From Rhizobium sp. FKY42 (GTDB lineage Bacteria > Pseudomonadota > Alphaproteobacteria > Rhizobiales > Rhizobiaceae), in contig NZ_STGA01000015.1 of assembly GCF_005222835.1 (NCBI RefSeq), positions 1 through 64,000 on the forward strand: a stretch of 64,000 nucleotides of DNA, given 5' to 3'. A program made the position numbers and the translations under genes. Within the stretch, counting starts at the first letter, position 1; every line of letters begins with the position of its first letter. The notes beneath the pieces are model-generated. The model was not told the DNA's origin, searched no databases, and worked only from the letters and a program-made list of their open reading frames with translations. This document shows positions 9,499 to 18,466 of this stretch, piece after piece.

Positions 9499-10895
9499 AA
9501 TGAGTCTCCTGTGGGTCGCGTTTCGATACGGTTGATCGTCATGAACTCGCCCCCTACGGGACGCATCGTCTCCAGCAGTTCATGGATCTTTATCGTCGTG
9601 AAGTTGGAATAGGTGTCCGACACAGCATAAGGCAGGGCGATCAGGTCGCCGTGTCGCATAGCACCGCAGGAATAGACAACGTTGGGCACATAGCCTTCGC
9701 GCTCCGTCGGTTCCGGCTGCAGCAAGGGTTCGACTGTCCGCGAAAGAATGATGCTCGGGTCCTGCTTGTCGAGCAAGGTCACCCCGATCGCGTAGCGTCG
9801 CATGGGCCCTACCCCGTGGGTGAACAGGAGCCAGCCCTCATCGATTTCGACTGGTGAGCCGCAATTGCCGATTTGTACGAACTGCCAGGCAAATTCCGGC
9901 TTCATCAGCATTTGCCCCTCCTCCCAGTGGAGCAGGTCGTCGGAATACAGGAGGAAGAGGTTTTCGCTATCTTGCCGGGCAATCATCGCGTAGCGGCCGT
10001 CGATCCGCCGGGGAAAGAGCGCCATCCCCTTGTTGCGGGCAGCAGATCCCCTGAGAGGGGTCAGGGTGAAATTCAGGAAATCGACGGTCTCAAGAAGCTC
10101 GGAACGAATGGAGGAGCCGCTATATGCCGTATAGGTCGCGAAATAGATCGTCTTGCCCTCGTCCTCAAAGGCCACGAAACGGGCATCCTCAATGCCGTTG
10201 GCTTGGGCTTCTGTGACCGGAAAGACAACGCGTTCACTGAGGTCACTGTCATGGTTGAAGCTCAGCCCGATACAGCCGACGGGCGCTAATCCGTCATAGG
10301 CATGAATAACCGGCAGCCCTGCCAACCGTGTCGGAGGATCGATGGCCAAAGCGCCATCTGGATCAAGCACACCCGAGCGGAAGGTTAGCGAGGAGATGTG
10401 GCCCTCTCCAACCGCCCTCAGGCTGAGGATCACCCGCCTGCTGCCCTCGGCGATACCAGCCTGATCTGGATGCGCAACGATACTGGGATTGAAGAGGGCG
10501 GCGGATTCGAACGAATACTCGTTCATGAAATAGGCCCCGACCAACTGACGCTGTTGCTGGCTGAATTGCTGATGATGGTGGAATGCATCTTCCATCGCAT
10601 CCGCCCGTAGCTCGAACTGGCGCAACAGGTTGCGATGTCGTCCGTCGAAATTGGCGAGGATATCGCGCAACTGGTTGGCCGTGGCGATCGGGTCCAGCGA
10701 CAAAACACGGTCGACGATCTCATTCGCCCTGCTCTTGTCGCGGGGATTGAGGTGGCGCGGCTCGGTTGATGGCTTGAAGGGACGCACGATAACGCGTGTC
10801 GGGTCAGGCCTGAGATAAAGAGCCTGCCGGTTCAGAAGGCCGTTTTGGGGCAGAAGGGAACCTGCTCTGTCTGCATGAGGTGTGATCCGGCTCAT
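9495..10895 (-). CDS. GH130-like glycosidase / mannoside phosphorylase
   Basis: A 466-residue beta-propeller-type protein resembling GH130, which includes beta-1,4- and beta-1,2-mannoside phosphorylases. Visible motifs: EYSFESAALFNPS near residue 130, NGIEDARFV (the acid-bearing ED.R of the family), the middle segment GSAARNKGMALFPRRIDGRYAMIAR, GNCGSPVEIDEGWLLFTHGV, and REGYVPNVVYSCGA near the C-terminus. There is a ~120-residue N-terminal helical extension before the propeller. Start and stop overlap the GT4 gene upstream and the AGE-like gene downstream by 4 bases (ATGA), indicating one coupled operon. The donor and acceptor sugars are inferred to be mannosides; not proven. Confidence 0.85.
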   Translation of the reverse strand: MSRITPHADRAGSLLPQNGLLNRQALYLRPDPTRVIVRPFKPSTEPRHLNPRDKSRANEIVDRVLSLDPIATANQLRDILANFDGRHRNLLRQFELRADAMEDAFHHHQQFSQQQRQLVGAYFMNEYSFESAALFNPSIVAHPDQAGIAEGSRRVILSLRAVGEGHISSLTFRSGVLDPDGALAIDPPTRLAGLPVIHAYDGLAPVGCIGLSFNHDSDLSERVVFPVTEAQANGIEDARFVAFEDEGKTIYFATYTAYSGSSIRSELLETVDFLNFTLTPLRGSAARNKGMALFPRRIDGRYAMIARQDSENLFLLYSDDLLHWEEGQMLMKPEFAWQFVQIGNCGSPVEIDEGWLLFTHGVGPMRRYAIGVTLLDKQDPSIILSRTVEPLLQPEPTEREGYVPNVVYSCGAMRHGDLIALPYAVSDTYSNFTTIKIHELLETMRPVGGEFMTINRIETRPTGDSL

Positions 10896-13171
10896 GAGAG
10901 TTGCCGGAAAACGATACGGGGAAGAACGGGCGGTTGCGCCTGATGAACTCTCCCGATCTCGATTGAAGAGATCAGATAACAGAGGACGGATTCAGCGCCG
11001 CGATTTTCATTGGGACGGTCCGCATGCAAGCCGTCTCGGCAACTCCCCGTTTCCGGATCAACAAGGGAGATCCCATGATCGTTGCTGCCCGTGAACCAGT
11101 TGAAGGTTCTGTTGGCAACCTCGATCCAGTGCTTGTCGGAGGTGGCATCGTATGCGGCAAGACATGCCGATATCGTTGCCGTTGCCTCCACGGGCTGCTG
11201 ATCGAATGGTTTCGGTGGCTCGCCGATATCGAAGAAGCCATCCGTGCCAATGGCGCGAAAATGGCCTGCTTCTGCAGTCTGCTGACCCATCAACCATCGC
11301 AGCGTCGCCAAACCCGTCTCGACATAGGCTGACACCTTGGTCGACAGACCCGTGACAATCAAAGCCTGGCTCAATCGCGCGTTTTCGTAAGACAGACCCT
11401 CCTCGAACCAGCGGCGTCCGCTCTTCGACACGCGCCGTTCCAGGTCCATCAGATTTTCGGCGTGCCGAACGCGCAGCATACGTGCGTGGGGATCGTGGGG
11501 GTTTGCCTTGCAGTAGTCATTCAACCCGAGAAGCGTGAAAGCCCAGGCTCGGGGAGAACGAAAGTCGATCGTGACTGACATGGCTTTCGCAAAGAGTGCA
11601 CTCGCCCAACGGCGGCGAGGCGAATCGGTGTCGTGAAGCGCACAGCAGCCCAGGGCCCACAGCGTCCTCCCGTGACTGTCTTCGGATCCCTTGTCTTCGA
11701 GCCAGCGGTGATCAAAGGTCATGAAGTTACGGAAACGGCCCGTATCCGGATTCCACGCATGTTCGACAAAGGCCGCGAACGATGCGGTCATTTGATCGGT
11801 TACGCCTGTCTCAGAAGCTTTCGACATTAGAGAAGATAGAAGCAGCGCCCGTGCATTGTCGTCTACGCAGTAACCGTGGGACCTGTCTGGCACGGAGAAG
11901 ACGGCATGTTGAACGATACCGGTATCGTCACACATGGTCTGAAGATGACCGAGCTTCAAGCCCGTTCGCTGCGCCGGCCGCTTGATCCGCAGGGAGACGA
12001 GGTCACCGACCGGTTTTGGTCGAAAGGATACGCGTGCCTTCGCCATGCTCTCTAGATAGAGCGCGGCCACATGGGACCAGATCATCGAACGCCCCGCATC
12101 GTATGCGAGGTGGCGCATGGCCATTCTACGCTCATCGTCTTCGAGCAGAGCGGCAATCGCCTTACCGGTCGCGCATGCGTCGCCAAATGGAACGAGAACG
12201 CCGCGTCCATCGGTCAGAAGTTCGAGGGCGTGCCAATAGGGGGTCGACACGACCGCGCTGCCCATGCCGAAGCTGTAGGCAAGCGTTCCAGACGTCATCT
12301 GCGCCTCGTCGAGATAAGGCGTGACATAGACGTCGCACAAGGCGATAAAGTCGAGGAGTGTCGGCAGGTCAACAAATTGATTGAGGAATTCCACCGCGTG
12401 GTCGACCCTGAGCTTTTCGGCGCGGTGACGTAAGGTGTCCCGATAGGTGTCGCCATGCTTGCGCAGCAATGTCGGATGGGTGGCCCCAAGTACGATGTAG
12501 AGCGCGCGAGGATTCTGCTCCAGGATCGCGGGCATGGCATCAATCACCACCTCAATACCCTTGTTCGCAGAGAGCAAGCCAAATGTCAGGATAATCGGTC
12601 GCCCCGCGTAACCCCGTCCGACTTTGACTAACTCCGGGTCATGAAACGGGCGATCCGGTATGCCGTGCGCAACGACATCTATCTTTTCTGGCTCAACCCC
12701 ATAGACTTGCGTGAGCAGGACACGCCCTCGCTCTGCCATAACGATAACTCGATTGGAGTGCGCGGTGACCTTCTTCAGCACGCGGCGTTGCGAAGGTGTC
12801 GGATCCGCAAGGATCGTATGACAGGTTGTAACAACCGGCACCCGCAAATTGGACAGGAGTGTCAGGATGAACTCGCCGTCAGGTCCGCCGAAAATACCAA
12901 ATTCGTGCTGCAGGGACACAGCATCGAATCGTCCCTCGTTCAGGATCCTTGCCGCGGTCAAATAGTCTTCAGGTTTAGACTCCCGAATCTCAAAAATCAC
13001 ACCGGGCGGATAGGCATAACTCTGCTCCTCGTCCGTGATGGCAATGATGCTCGTCGCGACATGAGCGTTGTTTTCGGCCATGGCATGAGACAGATCAGCT
13101 GTGAAAGTGGCAATCCCACACTGACGAGGGGGAGAGTTGCCGATAAAGGCTATACGCGTTGGCTCGTTCAT
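10892..13171 (-). CDS. GT4 glycosyltransferase with C-terminal helical domain
   Basis: A 759-residue protein. Residues ~5-380 form a GT-B fold, GT4-type glycosyltransferase: GNSPPRQCGIATFT at the start, LQHEFGIFGG, VTTCHTIL, FGLLSANKGIEV in the donor domain, and the TPYLDEAQMTSGTLAYSFG loop. Residues ~400-750 are a second, helix-rich domain (YCVDDNARALL, SEDSHGRTLWALG, WFEEGLSYENARLSQALI) that looks like an alpha/alpha toroid, a fold typical of glycan-processing enzymes. It is first in the operon with the GH130-like and AGE-like genes, with AAGGGGAAC just upstream of its ATG. A synthesis-plus-turnover module for a mannoside is a reasonable inference. Confidence 0.87.
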   Translation of the reverse strand: MNEPTRIAFIGNSPPRQCGIATFTADLSHAMAENNAHVATSIIAITDEEQSYAYPPGVIFEIRESKPEDYLTAARILNEGRFDAVSLQHEFGIFGGPDGEFILTLLSNLRVPVVTTCHTILADPTPSQRRVLKKVTAHSNRVIVMAERGRVLLTQVYGVEPEKIDVVAHGIPDRPFHDPELVKVGRGYAGRPIILTFGLLSANKGIEVVIDAMPAILEQNPRALYIVLGATHPTLLRKHGDTYRDTLRHRAEKLRVDHAVEFLNQFVDLPTLLDFIALCDVYVTPYLDEAQMTSGTLAYSFGMGSAVVSTPYWHALELLTDGRGVLVPFGDACATGKAIAALLEDDERRMAMRHLAYDAGRSMIWSHVAALYLESMAKARVSFRPKPVGDLVSLRIKRPAQRTGLKLGHLQTMCDDTGIVQHAVFSVPDRSHGYCVDDNARALLLSSLMSKASETGVTDQMTASFAAFVEHAWNPDTGRFRNFMTFDHRWLEDKGSEDSHGRTLWALGCCALHDTDSPRRRWASALFAKAMSVTIDFRSPRAWAFTLLGLNDYCKANPHDPHARMLRVRHAENLMDLERRVSKSGRRWFEEGLSYENARLSQALIVTGLSTKVSAYVETGLATLRWLMGQQTAEAGHFRAIGTDGFFDIGEPPKPFDQQPVEATATISACLAAYDATSDKHWIEVANRTFNWFTGSNDHGISLVDPETGSCRDGLHADRPNENRGAESVLCYLISSIEIGRVHQAQPPVLPRIVFRQLS

Positions 13172-13444
13172 GGACGTTCCCCTTCAGGACACAATGGTAA
13201 GCAGGTTGCCGCAAACGTTAAGACTTCAAAGTCATTGGGGTTTCACCACTTCAGGTTCGCGTTCGAGAGCGACACGTCTCTGTTGAAGTTCAGTATTCCT
13301 GGGGCGGCATTGCGGGTTGCTCTCACAGGCGGGCATTGGGGCCGCAACGGCGTAGGTGACGGCGGCTGACGACGAGAGGGTTTGATCAAAGTTGGCTAGA
13401 CGGCGAGCATGGAGGGTTGGACGATCAGTTCCCGATCACAGTTT

Positions 13445-13699
13445 CTACGATGCAAGCAGCTTGTCTTTTTCCAAGGCTGCATCCAGTTCCAACGGATTTA
13501 TTTCAACCAAGCTCTTCGAATTGCCTGAGGTCACCTCGATCATGGTCGAGACGCGCCGATAGGCGAGCCAGGAAATCCCGGTGATCTCCTCCTCATCGTC
13601 CAAGACATCGTAGTTTCCCGCTGGATGTAAGCCCTGAAGACCTGTCAGCGTGAAGGGTGCCTTGAATTGCACTGTTCTCTTTTTCGTTCGCGTGAACAT
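13445..13699 (-). CDS. Conserved hypothetical protein (rhizobial type)
   Basis: An 84-residue protein starting MFTRTKKRTVQF. It resembles small rhizobial hypothetical proteins with the pattern FxxPFTLxGxxxxxPAGxYxVxxDEE followed by LAYRRVST, recalled from memory and without known function. The reading frame extends to a TTG at 13711, but the ATG at 13699 fits the family start. It is soluble, acidic in the middle, with no cysteines or signal peptide. It lies alone between the GT4 operon and the small-protein operon upstream. Confidence 0.65.
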   Translation of the reverse strand: MFTRTKKRTVQFKAPFTLTGLQGLHPAGNYDVLDDEEEITGISWLAYRRVSTMIEVTSGNSKSLVEINPLELDAALEKDKLLAS

Positions 13700-13914
13700 C
13701 TGATGTTCCAATCCATTTGGTGATCTTGCGATTTTGAGGCATCACAAGAGTCGCTGAATGCTACGGTCTGATTGCCGAAATCATTTTGCTCCGACCATTG
13801 AACATGAGGACTTTGCACGTCTTGTGCGGATCGATAGGTTGGATCCCAACCAAAGTCGGATGTAGCGACCGGGCAGTGGTCGTGTTCGATCTGAATTTGG
13901 CCAGAACCACGATG

Positions 13915-14235
13915 TCAGCGCCCTTCGCCATCTTCGCTCCTCATCAACATCTGGTTGCCTGCTTTTCCGAGAGGGGGAATACTCCCACCCTCATTTTCCC
14001 AGCGAGAAAGCGCAGCGCGTTCTGCAAGGACCATCTGTCGCTTGGACGCGGGGTAGCCATCGGCCATGATCATCCCATCATTAATCAATTCGATGATTCG
14101 TCGCCCACGTGCGCCATCGCGCCCCACCAGGGCCTCGAGATCGGAAGTCGAATAGTTGGAACGCTTGAGCAGAGATCGTAGCGTCCGCTGCTCTGCTTTC
14201 CTCTCAGCGTCGTCTGACTTAAGGCGGCCTACCAT
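13915..14235 (-). CDS. Hypothetical protein, translationally coupled to an upstream small ORF
   Basis: A 106-residue, charged, soluble protein with a predicted helical N-terminal half (AERKAEQRTLRSLLKRSN) and no family I recognise. No Shine-Dalgarno-like sequence precedes its ATG at 14235; instead the stop of a 27-residue reading frame with a strong ribosome site lies at 14229-14231, four bases downstream of this start, which suggests termination-reinitiation. Alternatively a one-base indel has split a longer protein. It is the last of a minus-strand run that begins at 14896. Confidence 0.55.
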   Translation of the reverse strand: MVGRLKSDDAERKAEQRTLRSLLKRSNYSTSDLEALVGRDGARGRRIIELINDGMIMADGYPASKRQMVLAERAALSRWENEGGSIPPLGKAGNQMLMRSEDGEGR

Positions 14236-14312
14236 GGCTCAGCAACCAAGCGTCCGAAAGAACGTTTTTGGGCCTCCACCGCGTTGACGGAAACAAAGAC
14301 TGCAAGTGCCAT
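14229..14312 (-). CDS. 27-residue small ORF, possible leader peptide
   Basis: The frame reads MALAVFVSVNAVEAQ then a basic tail ending EPW and TAG. AAGGAG sits six bases upstream of the ATG at 14312 (an alternative in-frame ATG lies at 14318). It begins 48 bases after the DUF1488 gene stop and its stop lies within the first codons of the next gene. The strong ribosome site and the overlap argue that it is translated and couples translation of the downstream gene. A function for the peptide itself is not visible. Confidence 0.4.
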   Translation of the reverse strand: MALAVFVSVNAVEAQKRSFGRLVAEPW

Positions 14313-14360
14313 GATCATCTCCTTCATCTGGATTTTACTGAAACGCTGATGGGTAAGCGG

Positions 14361-14648
14361 TCAGTTCGCGAACCGTATTGAAGAACCGACAGCGTTCACG
14401 TCCATTTCGATCATCGAACGGTTGTTTTCCTGATACAGAGTGCGCGCGATCTCCACGATCCGGCTGCGGCACTGATCGAAGGCCATCAGATAGCCCTGCT
14501 CCCGCAGGGTCGAGGCAGAGCTGTCCTGCTCGAAAAGCCCCACCGACAACAAGAATACGATTTGTTTCAGTCCGTCGTGGCCGACAAACCTGATAGCACC
14601 GCGGCGCTTGTCAAAGGTCCGTGTTCTATTCGCAAAGGAGAGGGTCAT
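14361..14648 (-). CDS. DUF1488 family protein
   Basis: A 95-residue protein with the DUF1488 pattern: MTLSFANRTRTFD at the start, a central RFVGHDG segment, then YLMAFDQCRSRIVEIARTLY. Members are small proteobacterial proteins of unknown role, often in stress-related or accessory clusters. Its ATG overlaps the stop of the upstream gene in ATGA (14645-14648), so the two are coupled. No signal peptide or membrane segment. Confidence 0.72.
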   Translation of the reverse strand: MTLSFANRTRTFDKRRGAIRFVGHDGLKQIVFLLSVGLFEQDSSASTLREQGYLMAFDQCRSRIVEIARTLYQENNRSMIEMDVNAVGSSIRFAN

Positions 14649-14896
14649 ATGCCACCCCCCATTACCGTCGTTTGATCGCGATGCTCATAGAGGCGTTCTG
14701 CCCACATGCTGACCGCAGCGACCAGAACATCTGGCTCCCTCATTCCATCCTGATAGGGTTCGAGCGCGTATCTGGCCGCATTGCAGTCCAGTTCACACAC
14801 CGGCTCCTGATATTGAAACCCTGTGTAGCGAAGAACGGCTTTGATGATGCCAAGATCTGTAATGCCAGGTAGAAGCTGATTGCTGTCGGAAGACAT
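14645..14896 (-). CDS. Hypothetical protein, first gene of small-protein operon
   Basis: An 83-residue soluble, acidic protein starting MSSDSNQLLPG. GGGAGG lies five bases upstream of the ATG at 14896, which is why this start is chosen over the in-frame ATG at 14932. It contains two cysteine-poor helical stretches (ALEPYQDGMREPDVLVAAVSM). No family recognised. The ~220 bases upstream to the AI-2E gene 3' end (14897-15120) are AT-richer and probably hold the operon promoter. Confidence 0.58.
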   Translation of the reverse strand: MSSDSNQLLPGITDLGIIKAVLRYTGFQYQEPVCELDCNAARYALEPYQDGMREPDVLVAAVSMWAERLYEHRDQTTVMGGGI

Positions 14897-15120
14897 ATCG
14901 TCCTCCCTTGCTGGGGCTCGGGTGCGTGCCACCCGTAAAATGACAGCGCCCGTAAAGTGGCTGCCATTGATAGCGACCTAGGGCGTAAATCACAAATTGC
15001 AATAGTCGTCTGCAAACATTGCAAAGATGCAAATCTGGTCTATCGACGGTTTATGATATCAGCCGCGCCCTAGGAATGGCATCGTAGTAGCTGTAACTTA
15101 ATAGGAAAACTCTTCCCAGC

Positions 15121-16200
15121 CTATTTCTCGTATCTATCGGCTGGCATGGTATCTCCCGCCCACTGATCTTGTTGTTTGGTGAACAATGACCACGCGGAAA
15201 TGAAGAGTGCCGCAATCAAGGGACCGAGAACAAAGCCACTTAGGCCAAAAAGCGATATGCCACCTGCGGTGGAAATCAGAGTGACATAGTCAGGTAACCT
15301 GGCACCTTGCCCTACAAGCGGAGGTCTGAGGAGATTATCGATCAAGCCGATGATGAAGGCACCGACCACCACCATGATTATTCCTTTGACCCAGGCACCA
15401 AGGAGGAAAAGCCAGATGGCGGCTGGCACCCACACGATCGCAGCGCCAATGGCCGGGAGCATAGAGAGGAACGTCATCACCACGCCCCAGAGAAGGGCTG
15501 CTTCTATGCCGAGGGCCCAGAAGGTCAAGCCTCCGATGATGCCCTGGACGATTGCGATGATCACATTGCCGCGGACCGTGGCGCGGACCACAGCCGCGAA
15601 CTTGTCGACAAACTGTCGCGTGTAGTCGTCGCTCAGCGGAATGGAGTGGCGCAGGGTCTTTCCAAGGGACGCGCCATCCCGGAACAGGAAGAAGAGAAGA
15701 TAGAGCATCAGCCCCATGCTGATGAAGAATTGCAGGGTGTTCTGACCGAAACTCAACAGACCACCTGCAATTGACTGGCCCGCCTCCATCAGACCGGACG
15801 AAAGCCGTGCCCACCACTCGGTAAAGCCAACAAGCTTCAGCGGGATCAGCCAGGTACTTACAAATTCAGGAAGCATCGCCTGCAAACGCAGAAGATGGGC
15901 GTGCAGGTCGATTTCGTTGCTGCTGATGCGCTGATAGAGGCTCGTCCCTTCCTGAATGAGGGATGCCAGGATACCGAGAGCCGGCAGGATGACGAGGCAG
16001 ACGCAAAGAAGGAGCGTCAGCAATGCCGCGACCGTTGGGCGACCATCCAGCCACCGCTCCAGCCGCTTGTGGACGGGGAAGAAAAGGATCGCCAGGATCA
16101 CGGCCCATAACACCGCCGTGTAGTAGGGGATGAGAAGCCACACGAAGGCGATCGTGATGATGAGAAGCAGGACATAGAAGCTTGCTCGCTGGATGGTCAT
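15121..16200 (-). CDS. AI-2E family transporter (PerM-like permease)
   Basis: A 359-residue inner-membrane protein of the AI-2E transporter / PerM superfamily, with about eight membrane helices. The N-terminal pair (FYVLLLIITIAFVWLLIPYY, AVLWAVILAILFF), the middle helices around QFFISMGLMLYLLFFLF, and the C-terminal block with IDNLLRPPLVG and GPLIAALFISAW are characteristic. The ATG at 16200 follows AGAGGAAG; the longer frame to 16236 lacks support. Family members move small molecules or act in Na+/H+ exchange; the substrate cannot be read from sequence. Confidence 0.88.
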   Translation of the reverse strand: MTIQRASFYVLLLIITIAFVWLLIPYYTAVLWAVILAILFFPVHKRLERWLDGRPTVAALLTLLLCVCLVILPALGILASLIQEGTSLYQRISSNEIDLHAHLLRLQAMLPEFVSTWLIPLKLVGFTEWWARLSSGLMEAGQSIAGGLLSFGQNTLQFFISMGLMLYLLFFLFRDGASLGKTLRHSIPLSDDYTRQFVDKFAAVVRATVRGNVIIAIVQGIIGGLTFWALGIEAALLWGVVMTFLSMLPAIGAAIVWVPAAIWLFLLGAWVKGIIMVVVGAFIIGLIDNLLRPPLVGQGARLPDYVTLISTAGGISLFGLSGFVLGPLIAALFISAWSLFTKQQDQWAGDTMPADRYEK

Positions 16201-16286
16201 TTGGCATCTTCCTCTTGTCGGCTCCGCCCTCAGCAAATGGCGATGGGTCGAGGTCTTTGTCCATCGCGCAAGATGCCCGATGGCCG

Positions 16287-17093
16287 TCAGTCGACTTCTT
16301 GCGTGACGACTTCGAAATGCGTCAGTGTTGCTGGTCCGAAGGCTGTCGAAAGCGCCACATCCGTGGCATCACGCCCCCTCGCCATCAGGATGCGCCCGAT
16401 ACGCGGGACATTGTGGCGCGCGTCGACGGTCCACCAGCGACCGCCGAGATAGACCTCGCACCAGGCACTGAAATCCATGGGATGCGCATCCTTCGGCACG
16501 CCAATGTCACCCAGATAGCCGGTGCAATAGCGGGCGGGGATATTGAGGCATCGGCAGAGCGTAATGGAAAGGTGCGCGAAATCACGGCAGACGCCTGCCT
16601 TGTCCATAAAGCCGCCGTAAGCCGTGCGGGTCGCATCGGCCCTGTCATAATCGAAAAGAAGATGAGCATGGACGAAGTCTAGGATAGCCTTCACTCGAGG
16701 CCAGCCCAGAGGCGTTGCGGAAAACTGCTTCCAGGCAAAATCGGCCAGGCGGTCTGTGTCGCAGTAACGGCTGCCCAGCAGGAAGACCAGCACGTCATCG
16801 GGCAAATCCTGGATCGGAAGCTGCACGGCCTGCTCGGGTAGCAAGTCCGGCAGCCCGCTGTCGCTCACCTCGAACTCGGCGGAGATCATCGTCCTGCCAG
16901 GGGGTGCCAGAATCCGGCTGCAGGCGTTGCCATAGCCATCGAGATAGTCGCGATGGCTAATCGGGCGGCTGAAGGAGAGGTTTTGTTCGGTGCAGAGATC
17001 CCGTTCTCGCGACGGGTGAATTTTCAGAACGAGCAACATCGGCGTCTCATTCTGACACTCGTATTCAATGGAAAACCCTGCGCGAATCTTCAT
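16287..17093 (-). CDS. Transglutaminase-like cysteine protease-fold protein
   Basis: A 268-residue protein with an N-terminal beta domain (MKIRAGFSIEYECQ) and a transglutaminase core (~150-240). The nucleophile motif AGVCRDFAHLSITLCR is clear. The segment where the catalytic His is usual reads HPMDFSAWCEVYL, with Ser at the position expected for His, followed by WWTVDARHN supplying the Asp region. Whether this subfamily always has Ser there I cannot check. A TTG at 17120 would add nine residues; ATG 17093 is chosen. No signal peptide. Neighbours are the AI-2E permease downstream and an HWE-type kinase upstream. Confidence 0.82.
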   Translation of the reverse strand: MKIRAGFSIEYECQNETPMLLVLKIHPSRERDLCTEQNLSFSRPISHRDYLDGYGNACSRILAPPGRTMISAEFEVSDSGLPDLLPEQAVQLPIQDLPDDVLVFLLGSRYCDTDRLADFAWKQFSATPLGWPRVKAILDFVHAHLLFDYDRADATRTAYGGFMDKAGVCRDFAHLSITLCRCLNIPARYCTGYLGDIGVPKDAHPMDFSAWCEVYLGGRWWTVDARHNVPRIGRILMARGRDATDVALSTAFGPATLTHFEVVTQEVD

Positions 17094-17227
17094 GCCACCG
17101 TCTTTCTTCAATGTCGCCAAACCTATCTGGTCATGGCAACGGTTGAGGCGCGTCGGCGTTCCGATCCATTCCGAATTCAGAACGGAGGAGCTTGTCAGCG
17201 TTACCCCGTCGTCTAGCGGGAGAAGCC

Positions 17228-18304
17228 TCAGGCTGCGGTGCTCGTATTCGAGTGAAACGTCGCATGGAACACGGTGACGCTCATGCCCTTGTCGCTGGAT
17301 GTAATCTGGATCCGCGCATCGAGCTGCTTGGCGAGCGCCTCGATGATCAGGGATCCGAGACCAGATCCGGGCTCAGCCGGCTTCTCCGTCACGCTGCGAC
17401 CGACACCGTTGTCAGCGACGACCAGCCGCCAGTCCGTGTCGCGTGTCTCATAGCTGACGAGAACCCGTTCGGACCCCGTGGATATCGGGAAGGCATATTT
17501 GATGGCGTTGATGACGAGTTCGGTCACGATCAGGCCGATGCTGACGGCATTGCGGGACGGGATCGTGCTCTCTGTGGCGTGCAGGTCGATGACAATCGGC
17601 CGACTGTCCACAATGATGGACTTCGCAAGGCCATCACAGAGCTTCTGCAGATAGGCCGAAACTTCGATCTCGTCGACGCCATCCGTCAGGTGCAGGTAGT
17701 TCTGCACCATTGCGACCGACATGACGCGCTGGTGGGCGTCCTCGAGATGGCGACGGCTTTCCTCCGACGTGACCGCGCGCGACTTCAGCATCAGGATGCT
17801 GGCGATGATCTGCAGGCTGTTGGCCACGCGGTGCTGCATTTCCTGGAAGAGAACGCGTTGCTGGGCGAGCAATTCCTCGGTGCGGTCCAAAAGAGCCTGT
17901 TTCTCAGCTTCCGCCCGCCTTGCTTCGGTGATGTCGCGAAATGCGAGCAGCGTGTTCGGGGCGGAAGAGCCGCCGTAATCAACGGTTCGTGCCGACATCA
18001 GCAGCGTGCGGCGTCCGATCCTGGCGACATCCCTGTCGAATTCGAAGGCGGATATCTCCGGGTGATCCGGGAGGGCTGAAGCAAGACGCTGGCGCAGCAC
18101 GGGGATGTCCCATTGTCGCTCATCCAGATCGAACAGGCTGATCCCATGCGAAATTCCAGGATCGATCTCGAAGGTTTCGAAGAAGGCACCATTTGCTGCA
18201 ACCAGCCGCAAATGACCGTCGAGAACTACGAAAGGTTCCGGTATGCTTTCAACGATGGCGAGCGCGAGCCTTTTCGCGTCACCTGGGTCCCCGAATTGCT
18301 GCAT
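17228..18304 (-). CDS. PAS-containing HWE/HisKA_2-type sensor histidine kinase
   Basis: A 358-residue cytosolic kinase. Residues ~15-130 form a PAS domain (ALAIVESIPEPFVVLDGH). A short coiled segment follows, then a HisKA_2 phosphoacceptor region with EMQHRVANSLQIIAS near residue 155 and an ATPase domain with TELVINAIKYAFP (N box) and DNGVGR. The H-R-x-x-N arrangement is that of HWE/HisKA_2 kinases, common in rhizobia and often linked to general stress or light/redox sensing. There is no transmembrane segment and no adjacent response regulator, so its partner is unknown. Confidence 0.88.
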   Translation of the reverse strand: MQQFGDPGDAKRLALAIVESIPEPFVVLDGHLRLVAANGAFFETFEIDPGISHGISLFDLDERQWDIPVLRQRLASALPDHPEISAFEFDRDVARIGRRTLLMSARTVDYGGSSAPNTLLAFRDITEARRAEAEKQALLDRTEELLAQQRVLFQEMQHRVANSLQIIASILMLKSRAVTSEESRRHLEDAHQRVMSVAMVQNYLHLTDGVDEIEVSAYLQKLCDGLAKSIIVDSRPIVIDLHATESTIPSRNAVSIGLIVTELVINAIKYAFPISTGSERVLVSYETRDTDWRLVVADNGVGRSVTEKPAEPGSGLGSLIIEALAKQLDARIQITSSDKGMSVTVFHATFHSNTSTAA

Positions 18305-18466
18305 CGGCTATCCCCCATCGCAGACGGGACGATCCCATCGATGCCAAATCCCACTTTGGGCAGACACTACGCCTAGTTGTTCCCTTTCGCCACAATAATC
18401 GGCATGTGCTGTTTGTCATGCGATCAAAGACCTTGGCGCAGACGTTCCCCACTGATTTCAGGCCTC

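Noticed and set aside
12641-13369. 242-codon plus-strand frame opposite the start of the GT4 gene (10892-13171)
   Set aside because: Antisense to the GT4 N-terminal domain and without motifs.
13371-13400. TTTGATCAAA palindrome as a further FNR/FixK box
   Set aside because: The two half sites have no four-base spacer, so it does not match TTGAT-N4-ATCAA.
17192-18079. 295-codon plus-strand frame opposite the HWE kinase
   Set aside because: The minus strand encodes a complete PAS-HisKA_2-ATPase protein; the opposite frame has no recognisable features.
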